NCBI GenBank assembly: GCA_963706515.1
Contig: CAVPMW010000006.1
Span: forward strand, 124,001 to 188,000
DNA from: CAVPMW01 sp963706515
GTDB taxonomy: Bacteria; Chloroflexota; Anaerolineae; Anaerolineales; UBA4823
Length of the DNA: 64,000 nucleotides
Direction of reading: 5' to 3'
Shown: piece after piece, positions 27,832 through 36,454 of the stretch
Position numbering within the stretch: the first letter of the stretch is position 1
How the letters are laid out: each line of letters starts with the position of its first letter
Program-made: the position numbers and the translations under genes
Notes under the pieces: model-generated
Seen by the model: only the letters and a program-made list of their open reading frames with translations
Told to the model about the DNA's origin: nothing
The model's database searches: none

Positions 27832-27925
27832 TAAGTACAGTCACAAAACTTTTGATAGATGGCGCTTCGATGATCTGGCGTGTAAAATACCTGACCATCC
27901 AATAGAATTTATGTGACTGTACTTA
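27832..27925. repeat. 14-bp perfect inverted repeat spanning 94 bp
   Basis: TAAGTACAGTCACA (27832-27845) and its exact reverse complement (27912-27925) flank a 66-bp AT-richer centre. It fills most of the 198-bp space between dgkA and the endonuclease IV-like gene. It could be a regulatory or terminator structure, or a short mobile remnant; no target-site duplication is obvious. Confidence 0.7.
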
Positions 27926-27963
27926 CTGGGTGACAGCGATATCCTTTAAGCTCGAGGTTGGCT

Positions 27964-28824
27964 ATGTCACCATTATCTTTTCGGTTCGGAACCGTTGGCT
28001 CGCCTAAATCTACCCCTGCCAGACCTGGAGGCAGCATTGGAGCAATCCTGCGCTTGCATGAGCTGGGCTTGAGTGCACTTGAGCTCGGCTGGGTGCAATC
28101 TGTGCGGGTGAGCGAAAAAACCTGCCAGGAGATCCGCGCCGCGGGACAGGAGAACGGGATCGCGATCAGCGTTCACGCCCCTTACTTCATTAACCTGAAT
28201 GCTGACGAGCAGGAATGGCCGAAATCTCGCAAGCGCCTGATGGATTCGGCTTACTACGGCTACCTGGCTGGGGCAACGGATATCATCTTCCATCCGGGTT
28301 CTTATTTCGAAAGAGATCCCGCCCTGGTCCTGACTACGGCAATCCCCCGGTTGGCGGGCTGCGTAGAGGAGCTGCAGGCAGGCGACGTGAATGTCACCCT
28401 GCGACCCGAGGTGATGGGAAAACAAGCCATGCTCGGCTCCCTGCAGGATGTCCTGAGCATGAGCCGCGAGCTGCCTGGCGTCCTGCCGGGGTTGGATTTT
28501 GCCCACCTGCATGCCAGGGCAGGAGACGGCTCGATGAACACCTACGAAGAATGGATGCAGGCGTTAGAGTCCTATGGCGCTGCCCTGGGCGGCGAGGCCT
28601 TGAAACATTTGCACATCCATCTTTCGGGGATCGCGTATGGGCCGAAAGGTGAGAAGGAACATCTCACGATGGACGAGTCTGACCTGGACCTGCAGGCTAT
28701 TCTGCGGGCGCTCAAGGCGCAGGGCTGCGCGGGGCGCATTTTGAATGAAAGTCCAAACCTTGAGGAAGATGCCTTGAAGTACCAATATGACTGGATTGAG
28801 CTGAGCGGGGAAAGCCCCGGGTGA
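27964..28824 (+). CDS. Endonuclease IV-like (AP endonuclease family 2) TIM-barrel protein
   Basis: I use the ATG at 27964 (286 residues); a TTG at 27958 is also in frame. The order of metal-binding motifs matches endonuclease IV: HAPYFINLNADEQEW, IIFHPGSYFERD, LRPEVMGKQAMLGS (Glu), GLDFAHLHARAG (Asp-His pair), HIHLSGIAYG and LNESPNLEEDALKYQ. These give the tri-zinc site that cleaves DNA at abasic sites. The sequence is closer to the archaeal-like variants than to E. coli Nfo, so I do not give a symbol. The uracil-DNA glycosylase next door fits base-excision repair. Confidence 0.85.
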   Translation: MSPLSFRFGTVGSPKSTPARPGGSIGAILRLHELGLSALELGWVQSVRVSEKTCQEIRAAGQENGIAISVHAPYFINLNADEQEWPKSRKRLMDSAYYGYLAGATDIIFHPGSYFERDPALVLTTAIPRLAGCVEELQAGDVNVTLRPEVMGKQAMLGSLQDVLSMSRELPGVLPGLDFAHLHARAGDGSMNTYEEWMQALESYGAALGGEALKHLHIHLSGIAYGPKGEKEHLTMDESDLDLQAILRALKAQGCAGRILNESPNLEEDALKYQYDWIELSGESPG

Positions 28825-28834
28825 GTGCTGAACT

Positions 28835-28906
28835 GAGCAGCCTGCCGAACTTGAGCAGCCTGCTGTACTTGAGCAGCCTGCTGTACTCAAGCAGCCTGCC
28901 CTGCTG
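28835..28906 (+). repeat. 18-bp tandem repeat, four copies, ahead of the uracil-DNA glycosylase
   Basis: Four 18-nt units (28835, 28853, 28871, 28889) of the form GAGCAGCCTGCTGTACTT. In the glycosylase frame they read EQPAEL, EQPAVL, EQPAVL, KQPALL and join open to the glycosylase at 28925. No start codon is found upstream in that frame before a stop at 28829. Confidence 0.85.
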
Positions 28907-28924
28907 AGGCAGCTGCATGAGCGC

Positions 28925-29512
28925 ATGGGCAGCTGCCGTCTCTGCCTGGATGCAGGTCACCCGGTTTACCCGCGCGCCATCTTTTCAGGAACGGCGAGTG
29001 CAAAGCTCATGGTCATCGGGCAGGCGCCTGGAGTTACCGAAAAGGAGGCGGGGAGGCCGTTCAACGCCGGAAGCGGTCAGCGGCTGTTCCAGTGGCTGCA
29101 ACAGGCCGGTATAGACGAGGGCTGGTTCCGCCAAACCCAGTATATGACCGCAGTAACAAAATGCTACCCGGGTAAGGCGAGAAATGGCAGCGGCGACCGG
29201 GTGCCCAGCCAGGCCGAGCAGGAGTTGTGCCGCCCGTACCTGGATCAGGAGCTCTTCCTGGTCGACCCAAGCGTGATTCTCCCGGTGGGGAAGCTGGCAA
29301 TCAGCCTGTTCTACCCGGCGAATATCGCTCTTGAACAGCTGATCGGCACACAGAGGGAAGTGAATGGGCGCCTGGTGATCCCCCTCCCACATCCCTCTGG
29401 CGCCAGCCGCTGGCATCAGGTTCCGGCGAACCGCGCGAAAATCCAGCAGGCGATCACGTTGATCCGCATACAAATGGAACGCCTGTTTCCAGGCGTCCCG
29501 ATGGATCAATAA
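28925..29512 (+). CDS. Uracil-DNA glycosylase, family 4/5-like (Fe-S)
   Basis: 195 residues from the ATG at 28925, but homologs usually begin earlier with a helix like LLRQLHERMGSCRLC, and that sequence is in frame upstream. A GTG at 28821 overlapping the previous stop (GTGA) would be a natural start if one indel lay within 28821-28834. The enzyme removes uracil from DNA. CRLC (residues 4-7), KCYPGK and ELCRPYL supply the four cysteines of the [4Fe-4S] cluster; VIGQAPGVTEKEAGRPF is the active-site motif and LPHPSGASRWH the C-terminal motif. It pairs with the endonuclease IV-like gene 100 bp upstream. Confidence 0.88.
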   Translation: MGSCRLCLDAGHPVYPRAIFSGTASAKLMVIGQAPGVTEKEAGRPFNAGSGQRLFQWLQQAGIDEGWFRQTQYMTAVTKCYPGKARNGSGDRVPSQAEQELCRPYLDQELFLVDPSVILPVGKLAISLFYPANIALEQLIGTQREVNGRLVIPLPHPSGASRWHQVPANRAKIQQAITLIRIQMERLFPGVPMDQ

Positions 29513-29516
29513 GAAA

Positions 29517-29538
29517 GGGGGCGTTTTCGGCAGCCCCC
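29517..29538. terminator. Hairpin between convergent genes
   Basis: GGGGGC (29517-29522) and GCCCCC (29533-29538) lie just after the uracil-DNA glycosylase stop and before the end of the convergent gene at 29575. Short but GC-rich stem; a bidirectional role is plausible. Confidence 0.5.
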
Positions 29539-29574
29539 AGCATTCTGTTTCCTTACTTAACGAAGGTTATTCAA

Positions 29575-30339
29575 TCAGCGCACCTGCTCGAAATCGACCA
29601 GGATCAAATTCTTATCGCATTGGTCCGAGGTGTTGAAGAAGATCTTTTCAGACATGGGCAGCCCGGCCTGGTCGAGGAGCTGCAGCCACAGGGTGCCGTT
29701 AGAAGCGACCGGTTTATCCGCAAGTTTGAACTCGTAATAGCCTGCGCCGTATTGAGGCGCCAGGCCGGTCAGGGTGATGTTAAAATCGCCGATCCCGGGG
29801 ACGCCGGCGAGGGCGCCGCCCAGCTGCACCTGCTGCCCGGTGACTGGCGAGTTGCGCAGGTCGAAGACGCGCCCGGCAACCCCCATCCAGTTGCAAGCCA
29901 GCTCGGGATAGGCAATATTCTGGATCGCCAGCGGCTGCCCGGCTTTAACCACAAAGGGCATGCCGGGAGGTGTCTTGGCCCCAGGGGTGCCGGCTGCCTC
30001 CGTCGGGGTTTCCAGAGTGAAGAAGGTCGGTGTGGGCGGCAAGGTAGCGGTCGGGCGCGGGATGGGTGTTTCAGTCGGAGGCTCGGTAGGCAGAGGCGTC
30101 CAGGTAGGCGGGAGCACCTCGCGTGGGGTGGGAGTGATCGTGGGGAATCCCACAGCAACGGGAAGGGTCGGCGGCGGGAATGGGTTCAGGGGGATATATG
30201 GGAAGAGAAAGACGCTAACGAACGAGCATGCCACGCATGCGACGCTCAGCAGCACCAGGATGGTCAGGATATTCAAGATAATCGTTCCTGTTGAGCTGCG
30301 CCGTTTTTCCTTGGGTTCTTCGAAATCGAATTCATCCAT
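29575..30339 (-). CDS. Membrane-anchored protein with Thr/Pro linker and GAGY beta domain
   Basis: The frame is open to a GTG at 30387, but the ATG at 30339 (MDEFDFEEPKEKRR) has GGAG 8 nt before it, so I prefer it: 254 residues. A charged cytoplasmic start is followed by one transmembrane helix (IILNILTILVLLSVACVACS) and a Pro/Thr-rich linker of about 90 residues. The C-terminal 110-residue domain begins ACNWMGVAGRVFDLRNSPVTG, contains TGLAPQYGAGYYEFKL, and ends with a second Cys. The same GLxPxxGAGYxxF motif occurs at the end of the protein at 16906-17841. Unknown function, extracellular by topology. The foldase gene lies directly upstream. Confidence 0.75.
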   Translation of the reverse strand: MDEFDFEEPKEKRRSSTGTIILNILTILVLLSVACVACSFVSVFLFPYIPLNPFPPPTLPVAVGFPTITPTPREVLPPTWTPLPTEPPTETPIPRPTATLPPTPTFFTLETPTEAAGTPGAKTPPGMPFVVKAGQPLAIQNIAYPELACNWMGVAGRVFDLRNSPVTGQQVQLGGALAGVPGIGDFNITLTGLAPQYGAGYYEFKLADKPVASNGTLWLQLLDQAGLPMSEKIFFNTSDQCDKNLILVDFEQVR

Positions 30340-30393
30340 TCCATTTTTCTCCACATTCAGGCGAGGTGGACCGTAACGGTCACTCACCCGGGA

Positions 30394-31320
30394 TCAAGGG
30401 ATCAAGATCTGGATCTGGCTTTGGCTGCGGCGAGTCTGGAGCCAGCTCGATACAGCCTGGCTTTGCAAAGCCAGGCGTGCTTTAGGATCGAGCGGACGCT
30501 GTGGGTCGCGCTCGATGAGCTGGATGATGTGGAATCCCGCCGCTGTCTCAACCACATTGCTATATTTTCCAGGTTCCAGATTGAAGATCACCTCGTCGAG
30601 CCTGGGGTCCAGCAGATATCCTCGCGGGAACCAACCCAGGTCTCCCTTGGTAACAGGATCGTACTTAGCAGCTTCAGTTGCAAAATCTTTGCCAGATTGT
30701 AGCTCAGCCAGTGCTTCATCCGCTTTTGCTGAATCATAGAGCAGAATCTGGCGAGCATGAACCTGGTCAGCGCTGGCAGGCACTGCCGCGATGATTTGGT
30801 CACGCATCCAGGCGGCAGCCATTGAGCTAGTCAGGTCTTTTTGGAAAGTTTCCAGGGTGTACCCTTGCGCAGCCATCCAGTCGTTCAGAGCCTTTTCGCT
30901 TCCCAGGTGAGAGACCAGCCCGTTTATCCGGTCTTGCACCTGGGCTGCATCAGGGGTGAACCCCTGCTCGGCTGCAGCTTGGGCCAGCAAGAGCTGATCG
31001 ACCAGGTTGTTCAGTACCAGCTGTTTCTCCTGTGGGGTAACTTCCCCGCCTTTAGCTGCCTGGTAACGGGCGAGGTCAGCCTGGTATGAGTCCAGATCGA
31101 TCGGCGCACCGTTCACCACAGCGGCGAGCGGGACGGGTGTAGAGGAAGGTTGGAACGGGGTGGCTGATTCGCTGGGGATTGGCTGGTCTGTATCTCGACT
31201 GACAGGGCTGGCTGGGAGCGCCGTCGGGCTGCCGGTGCCCCGGCTGCAAGCGCCCAGGAGGAAGGCAGTTAGCAGCAGAACAGCGAGGAGCAGAGCACAG
31301 GATCTGGCTGGATGGCTCAT
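30394..31320 (-). CDS. Parvulin-type peptidylprolyl isomerase lipoprotein (foldase, SurA/PrsA-like)
   Basis: I start at the ATG at 31320 (308 residues), since it begins a proper lipoprotein signal (LLLAVLLLTAFLLGACS) with Cys as lipobox residue. A SurA-like N-terminal helical domain follows (VVNGAPIDLDSYQADLARYQ, LVLNNLVDQLLLAQAA). The rotamase domain begins at VHARQILLYDSAKADEALAEL and contains DLGWFPRGYLLDPRLDEVIF and GFHIIQLIERD. It helps secreted proteins fold by isomerising prolyl bonds, which fits the many Pro-rich exported proteins nearby. Divergent from plsC with a 250-bp intergenic region. Confidence 0.9.
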   Translation of the reverse strand: MSHPARSCALLLAVLLLTAFLLGACSRGTGSPTALPASPVSRDTDQPIPSESATPFQPSSTPVPLAAVVNGAPIDLDSYQADLARYQAAKGGEVTPQEKQLVLNNLVDQLLLAQAAAEQGFTPDAAQVQDRINGLVSHLGSEKALNDWMAAQGYTLETFQKDLTSSMAAAWMRDQIIAAVPASADQVHARQILLYDSAKADEALAELQSGKDFATEAAKYDPVTKGDLGWFPRGYLLDPRLDEVIFNLEPGKYSNVVETAAGFHIIQLIERDPQRPLDPKARLALQSQAVSSWLQTRRSQSQIQILIP

Positions 31321-31573
31321 TGGCTGGATTATACCTGTTATCCACCGGGGGACGCCTGACATCCCCGCAAACATTCCGGGCACAGGCTTGAGCGCGGGCC
31401 TGTGCAGATTGCTCGAAACAGCACCTTTCCCTGGAAAAACGGAGACGCTGATTGTAGCATTTCACAAGTAAGGTTAAAATTAGGCCGCGTATATTGTGGG
31501 TCACATGGGAAATATTGGTTTTTTTCCACATCCAGGCTTCGGCGTGTTTTCCAACAGGTAATTTGTTTAACTG

Positions 31574-32257
31574 ATGTTCCGCCATTTTCTGCGCTGGCTC
31601 GTTCATTCCTTATTCTCCATCCTGTGCCGGCTTGAAGTTGTCGGATTAGAGAACATCCCTGCGCAGGGAGGGATGATTATTGCCGTCAACCACCTGGGCC
31701 GCCTCGATCCAGCGCTGGGTTTCGCGGTGATCAACCGGGATGATTTGACCGTGCTGGCAGCCGAAAAATACCAGACTCACCTGCTGTTTAAATGGGCATT
31801 CCGGCTGGTGCCGGGTATCTTCATCAACCGGGGGGAAGCGGACCTGGGCGCACTGCGCCAGGCGCGCCAGTTCCTGAACAAAGGCGGCCTGCTGGGCGTG
31901 GCTCCCGAAGGGACCCGCAGCAATGTGGGCGGATTGATCGCAGCCAAAACCGGCGTGGCTTACCTGGCGGATAAAGCCCGCCTCCCGGTGATCCCGACGG
32001 CGATAACCGGCACCGAATCGGCAGTTCTGGGCATCGTTTTGTTCAGGCGACCGCCGGTGAAGATCGTGTTTGGTCGTCCTTTCGTGCTGCCTCCACTCGA
32101 CCGCCAGGAACGCAGCGAAGCTTTGCAGCGGAATACAGATGAGATTATGTGCCAGATCGCGGCTCTGCTCCCGGCGAAGTACCGCGGGGTTTACCTGGAT
32201 CATCCGCGGCTTAAGGAGCTATTGGAGGAGAGAGAGATTGCGCTGGAAGAGGTGTGA
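31574..32257 (+). CDS. plsC: 1-acyl-sn-glycerol-3-phosphate acyltransferase family
   Basis: 227 residues. PlsC-type acyltransferases add the second acyl chain in phospholipid synthesis at the membrane. The catalytic motif NHxxxxD appears as NHLGRLDPAL at about residue 39, and the phosphate-binding motif as APEGTRSNVGG at about 114. IPTAITGTES is the third conserved block. No long transmembrane helix is present beyond the first 20 residues. The start at 31574 is supported by the typical FRWLVHSLFSILCRLEVVGLENIP opening. Substrate specificity is not certain within the family. Confidence 0.9.
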   Translation: MFRHFLRWLVHSLFSILCRLEVVGLENIPAQGGMIIAVNHLGRLDPALGFAVINRDDLTVLAAEKYQTHLLFKWAFRLVPGIFINRGEADLGALRQARQFLNKGGLLGVAPEGTRSNVGGLIAAKTGVAYLADKARLPVIPTAITGTESAVLGIVLFRRPPVKIVFGRPFVLPPLDRQERSEALQRNTDEIMCQIAALLPAKYRGVYLDHPRLKELLEEREIALEEV

Positions 32258-32345
32258 ATTTTCTGGAGAGATCCCCGACCATCCGGCGTAAGCCATGCTT
32301 CTGCTGCGATTGCTCAGCCGCCGGCTTGCCGGGAGCATTGCCCTC

Positions 32346-32373
32346 TTGACAGGGCGACTTTTTTGCGGATAAT
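32346..32373 (+). promoter_or_regulatory. Promoter of the T-box/pheST operon
   Basis: A consensus TTGACA (32346-32351) is followed after 16 nt by GATAAT (32368-32373), with TAATAC overlapping. It sits immediately before the T-box leader. Confidence 0.65.
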
Positions 32374-32379
32374 ACAGCC

Positions 32380-32683
32380 AACAACCGAATCGAAAAGCTG
32401 TGAAAGAGGAAAGTAAGCCAGGCGGAATGTTCCGCCGAAGCCGACAGGGAGGCAGGGGCAGCGACTGAGACCCCCGCCCGGTGGAAGCTGGCTGAAGTTC
32501 CCTCTCGAGCTGCTCAGGGGAACGGTCGCTAAAGACCCAGTAGTTTGAGCCGCACTCCCGGCGTTAGCAGGGAAGCCAATCGCTGGTTTTCAGCCGTTGG
32601 CGAGTGAGTGGACCGCTGGCTGGCGGTCAAAATGGGTGGCACCGCGGGTTTATTCTCCCGTCCCATACTGGGACGGGTTTTTT
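32380..32683 (+). promoter_or_regulatory. T-box riboswitch leader of pheST
   Basis: About 300 nt with no gene between plsC and pheS. The T-box core GGGTGGCACCGCGGG lies at 32634-32648 and is followed by an intrinsic terminator: CCCGTCCC (32657-32664), loop ATACT, GGGACGGG (32670-32677), then six T. Earlier parts are rich in pairing segments, for example GGCGGAA/TTCCGCC near 32435. In this class uncharged tRNA pairs with a specifier codon and with the T-box, blocking the terminator; here the expected tRNA is tRNA-Phe. I could not fix the specifier triplet by eye. Confidence 0.93.
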
Positions 32684-32706
32684 ATTGCCTGGCAGCTGGA
32701 GGCGAG

Positions 32707-33699
32707 ATGATAGAACAACTCGATCAAATACAAAAAGAAGCATTGGGTTCACTGGAGACGGTGGAGAGCGAAGCAAGCCTGCAGGATTGGAAGGTGACCT
32801 ACCTGGGGCGCAGCTCAGCCTTGATGCAGGTCTTTGACCGCCTGGGGGCGCTGCCCAAGGAGGAGCGCCCGGTCATTGGGAGGCGTGCGAACGAGGTTAA
32901 ACGAGCCCTGGAAGAGGCATTGACCCGCAAGGGCGATCTGCTGAGCGAGCTGGCGGTGCAGCGCGCCCTCGAAACAGAGCGCGTGGATGTCACGCTCCCG
33001 GGACGTACGCTGGTAGTCGGGCGGCTGCATCCGGTTACGCAGACCCTGCGCCAGATCTACCGGATCTTCGCCGAGATGGGCTTCCAGATTTATCGCTCAC
33101 GCGAGGTGGAGACGGACGAGTACAACTTCGAGCTGCTCAATATGCCTGCCCACCACCCGGCGCGCGATATGTGGGACACTTTCTTCACCACACTGCCGGG
33201 AGTGGTGCTGCGCACGCACACCTCGCCGGGGCAGATCCACGTCATGAGGGAGTATGCACCCGAACCGATCCGGGTCATCCTGCCTGGGATGTGCTACCGC
33301 TACGAGCAGGTCAGCGCCCGCTACGAGATGCAGTTTACCCAGGTGGAGGGCCTGGCGGTCGGACCGGGGATCACCTTCGGCGACCTGAAGGGGACGCTGA
33401 CGGATTTCGCCCGGCGCATGTTCGGGCAGGAGGTGCGCATCCCGCTTCCGCGCCTCGCACTTCCCTTTCACCGAGCCGAGCGCCGAGATGGATATCGAGT
33501 GCTTCTTGTGCGGCGGAGCGGCTGCGCGGTGTGCAAGAACACCGGCTGGCTGGAGATCCTGGGCTGCGGCATGGTGCACCCCACCGTGTTGCGCAATGGC
33601 GGCTATGACCCGGAGCGCTACACCGGCTTTGCTTTCGGCATGGGTGCCGAGCGCATCTCCATGCTGCGCCACCGCATCGATGACATCCGCTATTTCTAG
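32707..33699 (+). CDS. pheS: Phenylalanyl-tRNA synthetase alpha subunit, with local frame errors and an early amber codon
   Basis: Start at ATG 32707, after the T-box terminator; the longer frame from 32608 runs through the T-box and is not real. 330 residues. Conserved parts are clear: LHPVTQTLRQIYRIFAEMGF, HHPARDMWDTFF, LRTHTSPGQIHVM, PGMCYRYE, FTQVEGLAVG, LGCGMVHPTVLRNGGYD, FAFGMGAERISMLRHRIDDIRYF. Two defects stand out. Around 33450-33525 the frame shifts out and back, turning the usual FTEPSAEMDIECFLCGG into a garbled stretch. The codon after DIRYF is TAG (33697-33699) where relatives have TGG; reading through gives ANDLRFLEQF and a stop at 33730. It charges tRNA-Phe with PheT. Confidence 0.9.
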   Translation: MIEQLDQIQKEALGSLETVESEASLQDWKVTYLGRSSALMQVFDRLGALPKEERPVIGRRANEVKRALEEALTRKGDLLSELAVQRALETERVDVTLPGRTLVVGRLHPVTQTLRQIYRIFAEMGFQIYRSREVETDEYNFELLNMPAHHPARDMWDTFFTTLPGVVLRTHTSPGQIHVMREYAPEPIRVILPGMCYRYEQVSARYEMQFTQVEGLAVGPGITFGDLKGTLTDFARRMFGQEVRIPLPRLALPFHRAERRDGYRVLLVRRSGCAVCKNTGWLEILGCGMVHPTVLRNGGYDPERYTGFAFGMGAERISMLRHRIDDIRYF

Positions 33700-33746
33700 G
33701 CTAACGACCTGCGCTTCCTGGAGCAGTTTTAGGTAAGAGGTGAAAT

Positions 33747-36311
33747 ATGAAAGTACCATTATCCTGGATAAAAGATTTCGTCGAGATCAGCCTGCCGGTG
33801 GAAGAGCTGGCTCACCGCCTGACCATGGCCGGCCTGGAGGTGGAAGAAGTGCGCTATGTGGGCTTCCCACTGCCCGAGGACGGGACCCCGGGCGCACCGG
33901 CGCGCACCTGCGACCCGAGACCAAGACCTCCGGACTGGCCTGGGATGCCGATAAGATCGTGGTCGCAGCGGTGCGCGAAGTGATGCCGCACCCCAACGCC
34001 GACCGCCTGGTGCTGTGCCGGCTGGATGACGGCGAGCAGGAGCACACCGTACTGACCGGCGCGCCCAACCTGTACCCGTACAAAGGACAGGGACCGCTGC
34101 GAGCCGCCTTTCAAGGTCCCCTACGCCCGCGAGGGCGCGCACATCTACGATGGGCACCAGCCGGGCCAGGTGCTCGACGACCCTGAAGACGGGCCAAGAT
34201 CCGCGGGGTTGAATTCTTACTCGATGATCTGTTCCGAGAAGGAGCTGGGCATCTCGGAGGACCACGAAGGCGTGATCATCCTGGATGCGAGACGCTCCGC
34301 TGGGCATGCCACTGGTGGAGTACATGGGCGATGCGGTCTTCGATATCGCCATCACCCCCAATATCGCCCGCGACGCCAACATGCTGGGGGTGGCGCGCGA
34401 GATTGCCGCCATCACCGGTCAGCCGCTGCGCCTGCCCGATTTGAGCGTGCCTGCCCGCGAGCCGCATATCCGATGGGAAGGTTGCGATCGATATCCAGGC
34501 GCCGGAGCTCAACCCGCGCTTCGTGCTGGGGTTGGTGCGAAGGGATCCAGATCGCCCCCAGCCCCTACTAGGGTGCAGCGCCGCCTGCGCCTGGCTGGCA
34601 TGCGCCCGATCAACAATATCGTGGACGCCACCAACTATGCCATGCTCGAGGTCGGCGAGCCGCTGCACGCCTTCGATTACGACGTGCTGGTCGAGCGCGC
34701 CGCGGGAGGCATGCCGAGCCATGCATCACCCGCACCGCGCACCCCGGCGAGCGCCTGACCACCCTGGATGGCGTCGAGCGCAGCCTGGATGACTTCACCG
34801 TGCTGGTGTGCGACACAGCCGGAGCCCTTTCGATTGCCGGGGTTATGGGCGGGGCTGAATCCGAAGTCAGCGAGAACACGCGCAACGTCCTGCTGGAAGG
34901 CGCCGCCTGGAACTTCATCAACATCCGCAAGACGGTCGCCGCCCAGCACCTGCAGTCCGAGGCCGCCTACCGCTTCTCGCGCGGCGTCCACCCGGCGATG
35001 GCGGAGCGCGGCGTGCGCCGCGGCCTGCAGCTGATGCACCAATGGGCTGGCGGTGCGGTCTCCCAGGGACTGGTGGACGCTTATCCGCTTCCCCCGCAGG
35101 ACCCGACCATAGAAATCACCCCAGGCGACGTGCGCCGCTGGCTGGGGATCGAGCTGCCTGCCGGGGAGATCGCCGAAATCCTGCGCAGGCTGGAGTTCAA
35201 AGTGGAGGTGCAGGGCGAGCGCGTGCGGGCTACGGCTCCCGATCACCGCCTGGACATCAGCGAAGGGATCATCGGCGTGGCGGACCTGATGGAGGAGGTG
35301 GCGCGCATCTACGGCTACGACCGCATCCCTGAGACGCGATGGCGGACGAGCTGCCGCCGCCCGCGGCAACCTGGCGCTCGAGCAGGAGGAGCGCATCCGC
35401 GACCTGCTCGCCGGGCTGGGCTTGCAGGAAGCGATCACCTTCCGGCTGACTTCGGTTGAGCGCGAGGCGCGCCGCCTGCTGCCCGGCTCCCCACCGGACG
35501 AGCAGCCATACGTGCAGCTGGCGAACCCGATCGCCAGCGACCGGAGCGTGATGCGCCACAGCCTGCTCTCCAGCCTGCTGGAGGTTGTCGAACGCAATGC
35601 CCGCCTGCGCCAGCGAATTGCCCTGTTCGAGATCGGACCGGTGTTCCTGGGCTCGGAAGAGGGCGAGCTGCCCGAGGAGCGGGCCATCCTGGGGATTGCG
35701 CTGACCGGGCAGCGCGCCCTGCCGGCCTGGCAGGGGGCGGACACTGCGCCCATGGACTTCTTCGACTTGAAAGGTGTGGTGCAGGCTTTACTCGAAAACC
35801 TGCAGCTGGAAGAGGTGCGCTACGAGCCGGTTGAGCATCCCAGCTTCCACCCCGGGAAGTGCGCCCGTGTCCTGGTGGGCGGGCGGGGGTCGGCACCCTC
35901 GGTGAGCTGCATCCCCTGGTGCGCGCCCGCTACGACTTGCCCGAGACGCCCCTGCTGGCTGCGGAGCTCGACCTGCAAGCCATCCAGGCGCTGATGCCGG
36001 TGCGCTACCCGGTGCAGGCGGTGCCGGCCTTCCCGCCCGCCCTGGAAGACCTGGCGGTGATCGTGCCGGAGGAGCTGCCCGCGGAGCGGGTGGAAGAGGT
36101 GATCCGCCAGGCGGGCGGGTCGATGCTGGCTGAGGTGCGCCTGTTCGACCTGTATCGCGGCGAGCAGATCGGCGCGGGGAAGAAAAGCCTGGCTTACAGC
36201 CTGACCTACCAGGCTGCCGACCACACCCTGGAAGAGCAGGAGCTCGCCCAGATCAGGCAGCGCATCATCCAGCGCCTGGATAAGGAGCTGGGGGCGCGCA
36301 TTCGGGGCTAA
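33747..36311 (+). pseudogene. pheT: Phenylalanyl-tRNA synthetase beta subunit, many frameshifts
   Basis: Starts 15 nt after the full pheS end with MKVPLSWIKDFVEISLPVEELAHRLTMAGLEVEEV, the PheT N-terminus. The EMAP-like tRNA-binding region (KIVVAAVREVMPHPNADRLVLC), B3/B4 domain (AGVMGGAESEVSENTRNVLLE), B5 domain (IEITPGDVRRWLGIELP) and ferredoxin-fold anticodon domain (FPPALEDLAVIVPEELP to the end) are all present but lie in different frames. I see breaks near 33890, 34100, 34190, 34290, 34480, 34560, 34715, 34775, 35340 and 35890. Several look like single added bases, for example where TACTGGGTG is expected and TACTAGGGTG is read. As pheT is normally essential, assembly error is the likeliest cause. 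Confidence 0.85.
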
Positions 36312-36350
36312 TCAGGAGCGAGCGGCCCTGCCGCTCGCTCCTGATTAGCC
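36306..36350 (+). terminator. 20-bp perfect hairpin overlapping the pheT stop
   Basis: Positions 36306-36325 and 36331-36350 are exact reverse complements around a five-base loop. The pheT stop codon lies within the left arm. A T-run is lacking, but position and stem strength suggest a terminator. Confidence 0.7.
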
Positions 36351-36354
36351 TTAA

Positions 36355-36390
36355 CCGAACCGCCTGGGCATTATTGCCCAGGCGGTTCGG
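36355..36390 (+). terminator. Second perfect hairpin, 16 bp, TTAT loop
   Basis: CCGAACCGCCTGGGCA (36355-36370) pairs exactly with 36375-36390. It follows the first hairpin by four bases. Together they fill the space before the gene at 36455. Confidence 0.7.
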
Positions 36391-36454
36391 CATGGGCTGG
36401 GTGCAACGCAGAACCTGGGGCGGTGTTTGAACTAGCATACTGGAGGGATAGACC

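Noticed and set aside
28835..28906. Possible CRISPR-like repeat array
   Set aside because: Repeats are directly adjacent with no spacers and stay in the glycosylase frame, so they are a short coding-type tandem repeat.
32608..32706. Upstream extension of pheS
   Set aside because: The in-frame codons run through the T-box and its terminator; the family N-terminus begins at 32707.
33747..36311. Several separate genes in the pheT region
   Set aside because: All fragments align in order to one PheT protein; they are pieces of one frameshifted gene.
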